Part shown: positions 24,047-35,645 of the stretch, piece after piece | Position numbering within the stretch: the stretch's first letter is position 1 | Layout of the letters: the number at the start of each line of letters is the position of its first letter | From: Chaetomium olivaceum | Taxonomy: Eukaryota; Ascomycota; Sordariomycetes; Sordariales; Chaetomiaceae | NCBI GenBank assembly: GCA_039881045.1 | Contig: JAYWVB010000006.1 | Span: forward strand, 620,001 to 684,000 | Reading direction: 5' to 3' | Length of the DNA: 64,000 bases | Made by a program: the position numbers and the translations under genes | Notes under the pieces: generated by a model | The model's database searches: none | What the model saw: only the letters and a program-made list of their open reading frames with translations | Told to the model about the DNA's origin: nothing

Positions 24047-26778
24047 ATGGACGACATCACAGAGCTGTTTCCCCCTCCAACGATGCGAAATGTCTTGGTG
24101 TCCCCTACGAGCAGCGATGGGAGCACTTGAAACCCGTCATCGTCAAGCTTTACATGGGCAAGTACGGCCCAAACGGCAAGTCAATGACGACCCCGCAGGT
24201 TGCCGACTTCATGAAGGTTCAATACTCCTTCCACGCTGCGTAAGTTGACTGATTCTCTGTTGCATGTATTTCTCTGACTTGTTCTTCCCCGGTTTAGTGT
24301 GTCACAGTACCGATATCATTTTAAACAGTGGGACGTTCGCAAACGGATTTTCAAGAGAGAGAAAGATGACATCGTTGCCGCCCTGGGTAGACGGTCTCAT
24401 CCGGGGACCAGCACTTCCAATGTCACGCTTGGTTTAGACAAAGGGATAGACAAGAAGCAATTGAAGAGATACTTGTCAGGTGAGATTCGTCACCACACAA
24501 CCGTGCAGATGCTGCCAGGCGTGTAAGTCATCCCAAAGCTGCCGAGTGTCAAAGGTTCTCCCTAACCGTGGTAAGGTTAACATCGTTCAATCTCCCGTAC
24601 GCGGCATACGTGAAGGCGTTGGGCAACAGGAATGACCACTCCTCGCCTTTTGGAGAGAACGGCGCCACTCCATCTTACATGAAAATCGACGATCCCAAAA
24701 CACCTACACCGGGTCGCGCAGTGGCCATCCCGTCGCCGTCGATGCAGTTGACCCGGCAAAAGCTCGCTCACGATCGGGCGAGCCTCTTCTTGCAGGGGCA
24801 CCACATCGACCTTTTGTCGAGCTGTGGCAAGGAAGATCGCACGTAAGCGCTACCATTCAGCTTGGGTTGGCAATTCAGACAGCTAACTTGCTGGGGCATC
24901 GTCAGAACAATCACCAACTATCTCCACGACTTCTACCTCTTTACATTCGTCGTCGCCAAGCACTGGGGTCGCGGCCCACGAATGACACAGTGGACTCCTT
25001 CCATGGTCGCTCGCATGACCACAGGCGCACGGGACGGTGTCAGTCCAGCAAGGCCCTCAAATGTGACATCACCTCTGCATCGCGAACGCGCTGAGAGACT
25101 CGAGGCCCCGACACAACTGTGTCAGTGGTGTATTCATGCTACCGGAATGGACTATACACCAGTACCCGGGGCCGATGTCGACAATATTCGTGAATACGAC
25201 GACGTGAACCCGAGTTCATTCAGCGAGTGGTCGTCTGCCGAACACTCTGCTTCCATTCCGTTGGCAGATTGGATGCAAGATTCCATCAAGCAGGGCACAT
25301 TCTCGGCCACTCCACCTGAAAATTTGCCAATCTCGACCGAAGCGTTATCGTTGTCTCTCCAACAGGACCCAGAATTGATACAACTGGAAGCGTGGAAAGT
25401 TGCCATCATTGCAGGCAACGTCGATCTCATCTTGAAGCTGGGATTTGACACAGAGGGACCACCCAACAGAATTGATGATATATATCCCATGCACCTCGCA
25501 GCTTCCTTCCTCGATGGAGGACATGCATGTTGCGATACACTCACCACACTCTATCTAGTCCTCGGCCCCTTCCACCAGCGCGATCAGTTAGGCCACACCG
25601 TGCTGGATACTCTGATGGTAAACATTCTACGCTCGCATACCACTGTCACTCCCGAGCAGGTAAATCCACACTTCAACCCCCCGCACCGTTTTCCAGGGGA
25701 AGAAAAGGATATTTGTGGCAGGTGGGACGCCGATTCTCCAGAGATTCGTGCTTTATTCCAGCATGGCTACGCTCGGGTTCCAACTAAGTGGAAGCACGCC
25801 TTTTGCCATTCCTCCGCCCAGGCAATCTGCCACAGCATCCTTGTTGTCATCGGATCGCCTGCATCCCCACCGGTCGATGCCCTGAGTGGATTGTTCATCC
25901 GCCGTTGCACGGAGCCGGACTGTGGGCAAGAGCTCAAACTTGGGCCGCTGCATGTGGCGGTTGTTGTGGCTTTTTATCTTGCTCATCGCGGCATGAACGG
26001 GGAAACTTTATTCGGAGCCCTAGCCGTCATAGTTTGCCTACAGCGCCTCGGTGCTGACACTTCCCTCAAAGTTGAAGTTTCGGTGCCCGCTTTACTTGGA
26101 CAATCAGAACCCGGGGGTTGCTCTCATTATCCCGTGAGCGCATACGAGTTGATGCAGGCAGTCCCACAGGAGATCGTCACTACCTGGGCCCCTGAATGCC
26201 AGGAAGGATGGGCATGTATCTCGCAAGTCCTGTTGTTGTCCGACTCTCCTAAAGAAGATGGTCCTTCCGAAGATGACGATACTTCTGACGACGGCGATAC
26301 CTCCATGAATGATCACGATACTCCCAAGAATGAGAACTGTAATTGGCGTTATAAGGGGCTTGCTGTACATGACGAGTGGCTTCAACTTTCTTGTGGGAGT
26401 TCAAAACTAGGGCTACTTTGGGCAACAATCCAAGTGGAATTGCTCACATATCGTAGAATCAAGCTTCGCGACCCTTGGGTATCCAAGAACTTCTCGATGG
26501 CGGCCCTCCGCGCATGGTTGGAAGGAAAGACGTCGGAATTCCAAACTCCACTGACCACCGAGAGTCGAATCAAGGAACACACATGTTGTGGATGGTTTGC
26601 CCAGGCAACAGATTTTGTCATGCCTATGGCTAAGGAAGTATGCACTGAGCACTTCATGAACATGGAAGATTATGGAAGAGCTTCGTTTACGCCGCGGCCA
26701 CCGCTCTGCGAATATTGGTTATTAGAAGTGGAGCCACCCGGAGTAATGAGCTCTGCGCACGACTTTGTTTTGCAGTAA
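24047..26778 (+). CDS. Clr5-domain protein with long C-terminal region (one apparent frameshift)
   Basis: Four exons: 24047-24239, 24298-24522, 24576-24842 and 24906-26778. Introns are 58, 53 and 63 nt with GTAAGT/GTAAGT/GTAAGC donors. The Clr5 domain is clear across exons 1 and 2: RWEHLKPVIVKLYMG, then QVADFMKVQYSF and QYRYHFKQWDVRK. It is named after an S. pombe silencing factor and is common in multi-copy Sordariomycete families. The last exon encodes about 620 residues with weak ankyrin-like stretches (IYPMHLAASFLDGG, LGPLHVAVVVAFYLAHRG) and an acidic patch near SEDDDTSDDGDTS. The ATG frame joins the Clr5 frame only if one C is added to CCCCC 24071-24075, and then all exon phases agree. 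Product about 852 residues. Role probably nuclear or regulatory, by inference only. Confidence 0.82.
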
Positions 26779-26880
26779 TTGCTTTTTAGGCTTCCTCAAG
26801 ATATCTGTTTCTGGCGTCGGCCAGGTCTATCAGATATTACAAAAGTACTACAACACCCCATCGTTTGCTCACTGGCTTTC

Positions 26881-28480
26881 CTATACCACCTGCTTGCCCT
26901 CCTTGACAACATATCTCGTTAACCAACTAATCTCACGCCCCTTGTGGCCATCACAGTTCTTGCATCCCTTACGCGCCATCTCAAGAGCCACCATGCCGGC
27001 ATTCATGCCATTCTTCTGCCCGGCCATGGTCGCAAGCCCAGTCCAGCTCAGCCGCTTCGCTCCCTTCTTGGTCTGGCACGCGGCGTGGTAGTTGCTCATG
27101 GCCGCAATCTCGCGCTTCTCGGCGCAGTCTCTGTCGATGGTCATGACGCTGTCGAGGGCGCTGCGCATTGTGGTGGGGTTATCCGGGGTCATTTGTGTTG
27201 GGAAAAGGGCCATGAGGTACTCCTCCATTGCCGAACCAGAGCAGACCGGCATGAGTTTGCGGTTAGTCGTCTGCATACTAGGGGCTGTGTCGTTCATGAT
27301 GAAGACGCTGCCGCAGAACCGGCTTTCCATATTTTGTCGCACGCTTTGCAGCACGCCCATTTGGGCGAAGGGATCGTTTGTCATGGCGAAATGCTCAACA
27401 TGAATACCACGATGATCGTTTGTGTGGTCTCCGGCCTGGTGTGCTGGCTCTGGCTCCATGCTCATGTTCCCGAGCGGCATCATAAACTCGCTGGCAGCAG
27501 CACCGAAAGTGTAGACTTCCAACTTGCGCAGCTTTTCCATGGGCAAATCGGAACACATCTGTGCCACAGCCTGGGAAACGATGACAGTGCTGTCGTTGTG
27601 GCAGAGAACGACGCAGCGGTTCATTGAGTCGTCGAGCAAGGCGCTTCGCATCTGAGCGTACAGGTTCCTCCGGACCTGGCTGGGCATCGAGAAACACCGT
27701 TGGAGCATCATCGCTAACACGTCAAATGGCATGCCGTAGGTAGGAGTGCAAATGCAAACCACCGGCCTGTTAAACAGCCGCGATAACACCGGAAGCGTCT
27801 CCTTATGACAACGCCGACAACTAAACCACCACCCCGTTAGCCACTGCACCACCAACACCCCCATGCCAAACCACACAACTCAAACCAGGAATCAAAACAT
27901 ACCTCATCCCCATCCCCCCCAAAGACAACCACTTCTCATCCTCCGCCTCATGCTCCAGCTCCTGCCCCATCATCCACCCCCCATCCGCCCCAGCACCACC
28001 ACCACCACCACCATCAACCGCATCATCCCACCTCACCATCTGCTCCCTCCCCTTCCTCCCCCCATTCAACACCCAACACCCCGCCATTACCACACCCCCA
28101 CACACCCCAACCCACACCGCAAACCCCCCACCCGGCAGCACAATCCACAACGGCACTACCACCAGCAGCACACCGACCTCAAAGCAGGCCAGCAAAACGT
28201 GCACTGCCCTCTCGGCTGCGTCAGTCCAGGAGAGTGGGCTGCGGCTTATGGTACCGTGGCGGCCACTGGCACGGTTCTGGTGGGGGAGGAGGAGGAGGGC
28301 CCAGCAGAGGGTTGGGAGCAGGCGGAGGGTTTGGGAGAGGTCGTGGCGGATGGTGGCGAGCGGGGGATGTTGGGAGCGCGGGGTGGTGCCGCAGGCGCCG
28401 TCGCGGAGGGGGGGGATGTAGGTTAGGGGGTTTGGGGGGGTGGTGGTGGTGGTTGGGGTTGGGGTTGGTGAGGAGGGCAT
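26881..28480 (-). CDS. Membrane-anchored alpha/beta-hydrolase-like protein, probably lacking the usual Ser nucleophile
   Basis: Exons 28480-27903 and 27820-26881; the 82-nt intron has a GTATGT donor, a GCTAAC branch point and a TTTAG acceptor. The product is 505 residues. I chose the ATG at 28480 because the upstream frame is low-complexity His/Thr/Pro. A hydrophobic region with about two membrane helices (VHVLLACFEVGVLLVVVPLW, then FAVWVGVCGGVVMAGCWVL) precedes the conserved part. That part contains VVLCHNDSTVIVSQAV, KLEVYTFGAAASEFM and HVEHFAMTNDPFAQMGVLQS. I recall a fungal family with the same blocks and a hydrolase fold. In others the first block reads HSxGG, so the Ser of the nucleophile elbow appears to be Asn here. 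No substrate is known. It is convergent with the Clr5 gene, about 100 bp apart. Confidence 0.75.
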
Positions 28481-30889
28481 GGTGGTGTGGTGGTGGTGGT
28501 GGGTTTGGCGGGGGGCGTGGTTGGGGAGGGCGTTCGTGGGAGTCGAGGCATCATTAGCTGGGTAGTTGTGGTGTAGGCGTCCGCAGAGGATTGGTGATGG
28601 GGTGGTGGTGAGAAAGTTTACCGTGGTCGACGAGCTGGGCTTTGTGGTCAGGCCCATTATATCGTTGGCAGGACGCGTGGTGGTGATTTGGACTTCTCTC
28701 GGATGCCTCATTCCCATGCTCCTGGGTCGCGTTCTTAACATTCTTCGGGTAGGGTACAATCTCTCTGCCCTCCCTCTGATAGGCATGGCGAGTTATTCCA
28801 CTTAGCATATTGGAATACCAACAACTATGGGTAGACGACCCGACAACAAGACGTTCCGGCTCTCAAAACCGTAAGCGGACGCAAGGGAGACCCGCCTGCT
28901 TTCCCTCCTACGTATGAGCCAAGAGGCAGAGCAGGTTTCGGGACATTCCAGTAAAGCAAAACAATTTTGAACTCCTGAACAAGCATTCGTGGCCTAGCAC
29001 AGTGCAATTCCATCAACGTGGGCTGGCTGTCTGTTTGTTTTTATTGCATTCCATCCGAGATCAGCCCCAGCCTACCGACGCGACCACAGCGGTCCAGCCC
29101 CCAGGCCGAATAGAATACACAACCGGCTGCGCAGAACACTCTCCAACTGCGATGACGGTACAATCAACCCATTTTTGATGAACATGACTTCGCGTCGGGG
29201 CTCCTCGGGAAAGGCGGCCGGAAACTCCAAGAAACAACGTGTAACCAGAAGCAAGGCCTTGGAACCGAGGTCTCGGAAAATCAGGGAATTAGGGACAACA
29301 AGGAAGAAAGGTTGCATCTAGTGTACCACGACGTTTCCGCCGGAGGCTTTTCTCCTTCAACGCGGCGTAACAGCCGGTAGGCGAGACTCTATCAACAATA
29401 TGGCCATGGCACCACGCTGTTACCACCACGCATGCTGTTCCTTGATTACACCTGGAGCTGAGAGCGGCTTAGCCAGTGTTACCAACCACCCCGGAGACCT
29501 AGATCAATCCGGGAGTTAATTAAAGAAATAGTTTACGCCCGTTGATGCATTGTCCCCGCATCCAATCTCTAAACCGTTTCTGGATATATCCGGCCCAGCC
29601 AACCACGGCGCCCAGGGGGGGGTATATCAGATCGCTCATTAACTCTCCCTTGGAGTGCGAGCCGGGAAAGACACAAGCGTCCTCCCGCCGCGATCGACCA
29701 TCCCAGCTTCTAGTTCTGACGCTGATCCAATCTCAAAGCGACTGCATCTTCAGATTGTGCCTGTTGTTCGAAAGCCAGACCCAGGATTCGCTTGCTCCAA
29801 ACCAGGCCGAGTGCCTGTTGATCGTCCACGGGCTAAGTCCACTCTCGAAAACCATGCGCAGTCTTGCCCGTCGTCTACTTGTCGACTCCAATCGATTTTG
29901 CAGCCCATGAGAAAGCAAAGGGCCGGAATCATGCTACGTACAGTGGTAAAAAGGAGAGAAGCACCCATAGGGGTTGTGTATTTCTATTGTCGGTCTTGAC
30001 ATCATCACGTTGCATCCCACGAGATTACCGGGCCCGGAGTACTGTACGAGGCAGTTATATTTCCCGGCGCTTGACCGGCCTCGGCGGTCCGTCAAGATCG
30101 AGACAAAAGGGGCAACCAATGGGCTAATGCCCTCCTTCCTTTTCACTTGTGCTCGGGTCCGTTCCCAGCCGTTGAGTCCTGCAATGAAACAGCAAACTAA
30201 TTTTCCCTCTCTCTAGCACACCTGAAGGCCGGCAGTCTGCTGCAATGACACCTGAGCGCGCGTAGAGTGTCTGGGAGCCGCGAAACCTGTTTGTCACCAT
30301 TCACTCAAGGTCTCTGACCAATGAATCACAACCAATAGACCATGAACATCTCATCAAGGTGCCTTAGGTTCTGTCCGTGGTTCACGACCTCATCTGCGGC
30401 CTTCCAGGATCGACATTGCTTTTACCCATTCCTGTTTGCCGTGTTATTCGACAACTTCCGTCGGTATTATGCCTGTGCGGAAGCAGGACTGACCACCGCG
30501 CAGCTCAGCCGAGTTTTGCATGATCTTGCTAACATCGCAGCTGAACTAGGGTGGTGCTGAGAATGTGACAAGGAGTCAAGGACCTCGCCACCGGCAAATA
30601 TCTCGTGAGTTCTTGGGGAAAACAGGAATTCATCACTCAGATACATGGCCAACAAACCAACCGTATCAGGTTTAGGAGACCAGAGGTCGGCCAACGGAGC
30701 GGACAGGAGACGATCCACGCTGATCTCCCGGAAGCATAAATAGGAGAGTCAAGACCTGCCCTGTTGTCTTTCTTCCCCCGGCAGCAGCAATCCTCAGAGC
30801 CAGCACAGCAGCCTCATCTTTTCACATCAGCCCCCGGCACCCAAGCTTCCACCCCTTTTCCTGAACCCATCTCCCATCACGCATTCAAA
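28481..30889. other. Long interval without a confident gene
   Basis: About 2.4 kb. Short open frames occur on both strands but none is supported. The right end holds the promoter of the small secreted protein gene. Nothing else recognised. Confidence 0.45.
30735..30742 (+). promoter_or_regulatory. TATA-like element of the 30890 gene
   Basis: CATAAATA lies 155 bp before the ATG at 30890, a usual distance for a fungal TATA element with a short leader. Confidence 0.45.
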
Positions 30890-31608
30890 ATGAAGGCCTC
30901 CTTCCTCGCCCTCATCGGCTTCGCCGTCTCGGCCATCGCCACCCCCATCGTCGCCTCTCGCCAGCTCGAATCCCAAGCCGACGAGATCGACCAGCTAACC
31001 GAGCTGGTAAAGGTTCACACCGCCAACATCAGTAAGCCCCCCTACCGCCCCAACCATCTCAACCCCCTTCCCCAATTTCCCCCCCTTTACTAACCACAAC
31101 CGCCCCCCCAACCGCAGACGCAACAACCGCCGCAGTCCAGGACAACCCCTCCCTCGCCCAGCAGAACGAGGCCGCGGCCGCCCTGGCCCCGGACTTCGAG
31201 GCCATCACCGCGGCGCTGACCTCTGCCACCACCACCCTTGCCAAGCGTGCCTGGGCCACCGGCGGCGATCCCTGTGGACAAGACTGCCTGCTGGTCAAGA
31301 TCCAGCTGCTGGTGTGGGAGCTGGCCTGCACGCTGAAATTCGTGATTGTTAAGCTCGGTCTTGGTGAGTGCCCCTTTTCTTTCTGTTATGCCGTTGGTGA
31401 GGTGGTGTTTTGAGGGGTGTGAGGGATATGGGCTAACAATGGCGTAGCTTGTGTGCTGGCTTGGCTTCAGCCGCTGGTGCTTGCGCTGGTTGGCCTCATC
31501 AAGGCGCTGGATAAGGTTGTGCTTGGGGTTTTGGTGCTGGTTAAGGCTCTGTTGCATACCGTCCTGGGCACGGTGGCGGGGGCCCTGTTGGAGCTCATCA
31601 TCTGGTAA
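30890..31608 (+). CDS. Small secreted protein with hydrophobic C-terminus
   Basis: Exons 30890-31031, 31118-31363 and 31448-31608; introns of 86 and 84 nt have GTAAGC and GTGAGT donors and CTAAC branch points, and all phases agree. The product is 182 residues. Residues 1-18 form a good signal peptide (MKASFLALIGFAVSAIATP). The middle is helical and polar (ADEIDQLTELVKVHTANI), with an Ala-rich stretch and a Lys-Arg at AKRAW that may be a Kex2 site. Cysteines sit in DPCGQDCLL and ACTLKF. The last 60 residues are mainly Leu/Val/Ala with few charges (LALVGLIKALDKVVLGVLVL), so the mature protein may insert in membranes or assemble at surfaces. I do not recognise the family. Confidence 0.75.
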
Positions 31609-32651
31609 ATGGGTGCGAGCTTTCTGAGGTGATGGCCTTAGTATCACTACTGGGGTGCATGCGTTCTCTGCTGGGGGAAGTCGTTGCTCTGGTGTAGGAG
31701 CATGGTGGGGGTGTTCGTTTTGATGCTTTTGGCGGACTAACCAGCGCCTGGCTATCTTCCGGTCGTTTCTGTTTGTATTTATCGTCAACCTGCTGAGTGA
31801 GAATATACGGATTCAAATTGCCAAAGCGAAGATCATGGCGGTGATTAGTGCCTCGCTTGTCAATCAGGTACATATCCTCCCCTGGTGTAGTAGTGTAAGT
31901 GGCCAAAGCTAGATCAAAACCTGTGTAGGTAAGAAGCGCTGTATTCTGTTTCAATAACCATTAGTTGATGCGCAAAACTACAAGCGGCGCCCGTGTGTCT
32001 ATCATTTAGGTTTGACTACCTATCCCTGAACAATGTTAACAGCACGACTCTTAGGTAACCTCAACACATGTCGTGGGGGTGTCTTTTATGTATGCACCTG
32101 GCTACATCATGTAGATGGTGGAGTAACTAAGGCAATAAATAACCAGAATAGCAGGCAAAACCAACAACTCACCCCCCTTCCCTCGCCAGAACAACACGAG
32201 AATGAACTATTGTCTGATATGGAAGTTAACAGTTACTCGAGAAGCTCAAGGCCTCGTACACCAAGTGGATTAACAGGTGGAGGGTGATGTATATATCAAT
32301 GAAGCGGCAAGCCAGCCCTGTTTTGTTTTGCAACTGACCGAAGAGTTGATCGGGTGATGGGACAGGAGGGTTGTGTGTGGTATTAGCTAGGCGATTTCCC
32401 GCCTTTGCCAGGTGGTTGACATTCCACAACTGTTCTCCATATGTGACCTGCCGTCTGAACTTGCACTACCATAACATGAATTGTGGCACACCGAGTGAAA
32501 TATGGTATAAAGTTGCCCAAGTCGGCAGAGTTTTCATATTCTCATTCCCTATCGTCAAGAACGCTTTCAATACTATATCAACCAACATCACCAAGAAAAC
32601 ACGACAGTCGTTACCAGCTCCTACACAACCAAACTCCCATCAACTACAAAA
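31609..32651. other. Intergenic, nothing recognised but a TATA box
   Basis: About 1 kb between two plus-strand genes. It contains the TATA element at 32506 and AT-rich stretches. No gene supported. Confidence 0.45.
32506..32511 (+). promoter_or_regulatory. TATA box of the 32652 gene
   Basis: TATAAA lies 146 bp upstream of the ATG at 32652. Confidence 0.5.
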
Positions 32652-33053
32652 ATGTCCATCCTCCCCCTTTTCCCCGAGCTTGATCAGCGCATGAGTCTTC
32701 AAGACGGTTTCAAAGAAATCTTAGACAACGCCCTCGAGGCCCTCAAGACCCCCGAGCTCCACCGAAACCCCGTCCTCACCGAGCAGACCGTGCTTCTCGT
32801 GTCAAGCGCCATCCGATGGAGCATCCGGCTGGAAACGGCCAGTGTTTCTGCCAGGATACTAGACCTTGCCAGCCAGGCCCTGTACGGACAGCAGACGGTA
32901 GCAAATGTTATTAAAAACCGTCTAGCAGCGAATAACCGCGCAGGGAACGATGGCGCAGCGAGGGACGGTTTGGAAAACAACGGTCCAGCAAACAACAAAG
33001 AAGGAAATAACAACGCAGGGGACGACGCCGCGGGGAACTTTACTGAATCCTGA
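32652..33053 (+). CDS. Small hypothetical protein
   Basis: A single exon of 133 residues with a good start context (aaaaATGtc). Residues 1-90 look helical and amphipathic (ELDQRMSLQDGFKEILDNAL, TVLLVSSAIRWSIRLE). The C-terminal 40 residues are an imperfect Asn/Gly/Asp/Ala repeat (NNRAGNDGA, NNGPANNKEGNNNAGDDA). No signal peptide and no domain that I recognise. The TATA box and codon use support a real gene. It lies about 150 bp before the LINE fragment. Confidence 0.55.
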   Translation: MSILPLFPELDQRMSLQDGFKEILDNALEALKTPELHRNPVLTEQTVLLVSSAIRWSIRLETASVSARILDLASQALYGQQTVANVIKNRLAANNRAGNDGAARDGLENNGPANNKEGNNNAGDDAAGNFTES

Positions 33054-33204
33054 GCGTGCGTCTGGTTGTTGAGGATATGTAGGCCGGGGTCCAACTTTTG
33101 GAAAGGCGTAGTGCATTATACGAGTTATGAGTTTGGGTTTGGTAGCGGTACTTTTGATGCACAGTCTATTGAAATATTAATGGAGGTCTCCTATTCGGTG
33201 CTTA

Positions 33205-34029
33205 GAAACAGAGGCCTGGGTGCCACCGCTAGACTTATATCTCAACAAGCGGCTGGCCGACTTCGAGGGCCGGCTACAGAAGCAGGCCCTACAATCAGGG
33301 GCTGGGCCGGAGGCCGAGAGAATAACCACGGGGCATCTAATCACTGAGGCCTGCAATAAGGTCTACCGAAGGTTCAACAAGAGGAGGAAAACCCGAGGCC
33401 GGAGGCCCCGTCAGGGCCCGCAGAGCCCCACGCCCACTGAACTAGCCGCTAGTGTAGTGGCCCAGTGGGTTAACTACAAATGGAAGATCGGGGGGAAGGA
33501 TAGGGGGTCGAATACCAAGGAGGTGGTCGAACTGGCCTGGCAGGCCCGGTGGGAACAACAGAGAGCTAGTCAACAAAGTACTACTCGACAGAGGGTATTA
33601 AACAGGAGGATAGCCGACGAAGACCCCCCAGCCCTCTTATTTACCGACAAAGCTCTGATGAGACACGAAGGTCTTACAAAGGCGCAGAGCTCCCTCCTTT
33701 CCCAGGCCCGTATCGGGGATATAGGCCTCCGGGACTACCTGTTCAGGGTGAAAGTCCCGGAGGTCCGTACCCCCTATTGCGAGTGCGGGAGAGGCAGGGA
33801 GACAGTGGAGCACTTGGTGGTTTGGTGCCCCGACCCGCCGTTACAAAGGCCGTGGGACGGCAGAGAGATTCGGTCACATCGGGACCTACAAACCGTATTA
33901 CGGGGAGTAGGTGCCCGGAGCAGAAGATTTGTTAGGAAGGTCCTTGGCTGGCTGATGGACTCTGGCCGGCTACTGGAGTATAGCCTAGCCAGAAGGCTGG
34001 AGCTAGAAACAGTGGATGGGGAGGGCTAG
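33205..34029 (+). pseudogene. LINE polymerase C-terminal remnant
   Basis: About 274 codons remain open, starting inside the protein at a segment equivalent to EAWVPPLDLYLNKRLADFE of the larger element. It ends with a Cys/His knuckle (CECGRGRETVEHLVVWC) and the terminal helix VLGWLMDSGRLLEYSLARRLELE. The reverse transcriptase and endonuclease domains are absent, so this copy can produce no enzyme. Confidence 0.85.
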
Positions 34030-34212
34030 AGGGCACGGAGGCCGGCAAAGGGCCTCCTTTCTTTTGCAGTATGACGGATTCATAGATTGTTGTCTCAAAG
34101 TGGTAGACAGAGGTTTTTATCCGGCCTATACGGTACGGTTCCCTTTGTAAATAGCAGTAGAAGGACCGGCGCGCCCCAGGGCATATCGGTGTAGGAAATA
34201 ATAATAATAATA
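33205..34212 (+). mobile_element. 5'-truncated Tad1-like LINE fragment
   Basis: Only the 3' end of a non-LTR retrotransposon is present: the C-terminal part of the polymerase frame, the 3' UTR and an (AAT)n tail at about 34196-34212. The 3' UTR matches that of the element at 54657-57929 (GGCCTCCT block, TTTTTATCCGGCCT, a second GGCAT-like block, then AAT repeats). Strong 5' truncation is typical of LINE insertion. No convincing target-site duplication was found. Confidence 0.85.
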
Positions 34213-34418
34213 TATTGTTGATTCATGGCGATATTGATGGATGATTCGTTCCTTTCTCCAACACCCCCCTTTGCAAGCAGCCCTTAACCCTATGAAAGAT
34301 TATGCAACCCGAGAGACAAGCGTACCAACTTCACGTTACAGTTGTAATCTTACAGCACACAAGTCATACCAAAAGGGACGCCGAAAAGAAGAAGAAAAGA
34401 CGTCGGTCAACAGGAGGG

Positions 34419-34660
34419 GCAAAAGCTCACCCACCAGCCCCCTTTTCGAGGGAGGTGGCAGGTTACGAAACCCCTAAGGTGGAGGTTTACTTCGGGCTGC
34501 GAGGAAGGGGATTATAAACCCCTCCTTATTTTTCGCAAGCCTGCGGGGCGGCTCGAACTGGTGACCTCTCGGTGAGAGAAACCAGGAGTTTTAGCCCCGG
34601 GGCCTCGACCACCCGCACAGTGACCATTGCGCTATGGAGATGGTGGGGTGGTCGGTGATA
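34419..34660 (-). mobile_element. tRNA-derived SINE, copy B
   Basis: On the minus strand an A box (TAGCGCAATGG, 34634-34624) and a B box (AGTTCGAGCC, 34559-34550) are present. Its start (ATCACCGACCAC), a GGGGTTTCGTARCC block and the terminal GGTGAGCTTTTGC block (34431-34419) match copy A at 19966-20184. The parts between the boxes differ, so the heads may derive from different tRNAs or have diverged. It lies about 210 bp right of the LINE fragment's AAT tail, in the opposite orientation. Confidence 0.7.
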
Positions 34661-35645
34661 TTGGGGAACCAAAAACTTGTATATCTAGGAGGTAGTAAGG
34701 CTGTCGTACATGCCTAACCTTAACTATACCTTTCCCTAGCCGTCAACACCTTACGCCGTGTGACGAACCTCTCCTGGACCTCGTCCTGTTAGGGTTCGGT
34801 CTGATTGAAGGTGTCTTGCAAAGGTACTAGGTTCGGTGCAGCCAAAGGGTGCACAACAAAGACTTGTCTCAACAGTAGGCTCTCGAGCTTGTAGCGAATT
34901 GTAGTTGTGATTGCTAACTGGAGAACTCCCAGAGCTCTCCAGAACGAGTGACTATATACTATCTAATTCCCGGGTGCTCAGTGTGCTCAGTCTGCTTGGC
35001 AACTGAGCTCACTGATCACCTCTCGCACTTCCGATTGGTCACACCGAAACGACTGGCTCGGGGCGTCCCGCGCCCCGGGTCCCCACCTGTTGGCATATCC
35101 GTGACACGCCGACAAAACAGTACCGCAAGATCTACTCCAGTTTTACAACTAGAGGTGCCGACAGCTGCTTGAATCTTTACAATTGAACGGTTGTAGCAAC
35201 CCCTCGTGGGTCTTTCAGTGTCACAGATCGTCATATTCAATACCGACGCCGCCGCAAGCATAGCAAATGATGCAATACGCGACTACCGTATGATTTCTGT
35301 GTATCCCCTACCCACGCAGCCGAGCAAGCCCAACCTTGACCCAGCCCCCAACCCAACCCATTCCAACCAATATGACATACTCCGCTGCCTAAGTAATAGG
35401 TACTGACCAATGCAATAAACCACCCTCCCTTCCAAAAAAGCACACTTAAACCAAAACACCACCCACCCATCCCATTCCCATCCACGCACCAAATAACACG
35501 GCTATTCCTACATCGCACCAACCCCCTCAACCACCACAGCCACTGCTATGCACCCTAGACCACCACCACAGGCACACCATGCACCCTTAAACCATGCACC
35601 CTTAACCACCCCAACCACCATAGCACACCTCAAAAAAAACAAAGC
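34661..35645. other. Intergenic, low-complexity C/A-rich right half
   Basis: Nothing recognised in 34661-35200. From about 35310 to 35630 the plus strand is strongly C/A-rich (repeated CCAACCCA, ACCACCC), next to the 3' end of the Pex23-like gene. Confidence 0.45.

Noticed and set aside
33172..34240. Imperfect ATATTRATGGA repeats on both sides of the LINE fragment
   Set aside because: One mismatch and about 27 bp of extra sequence between repeat and element at the 5' side; not accepted as a target-site duplication.
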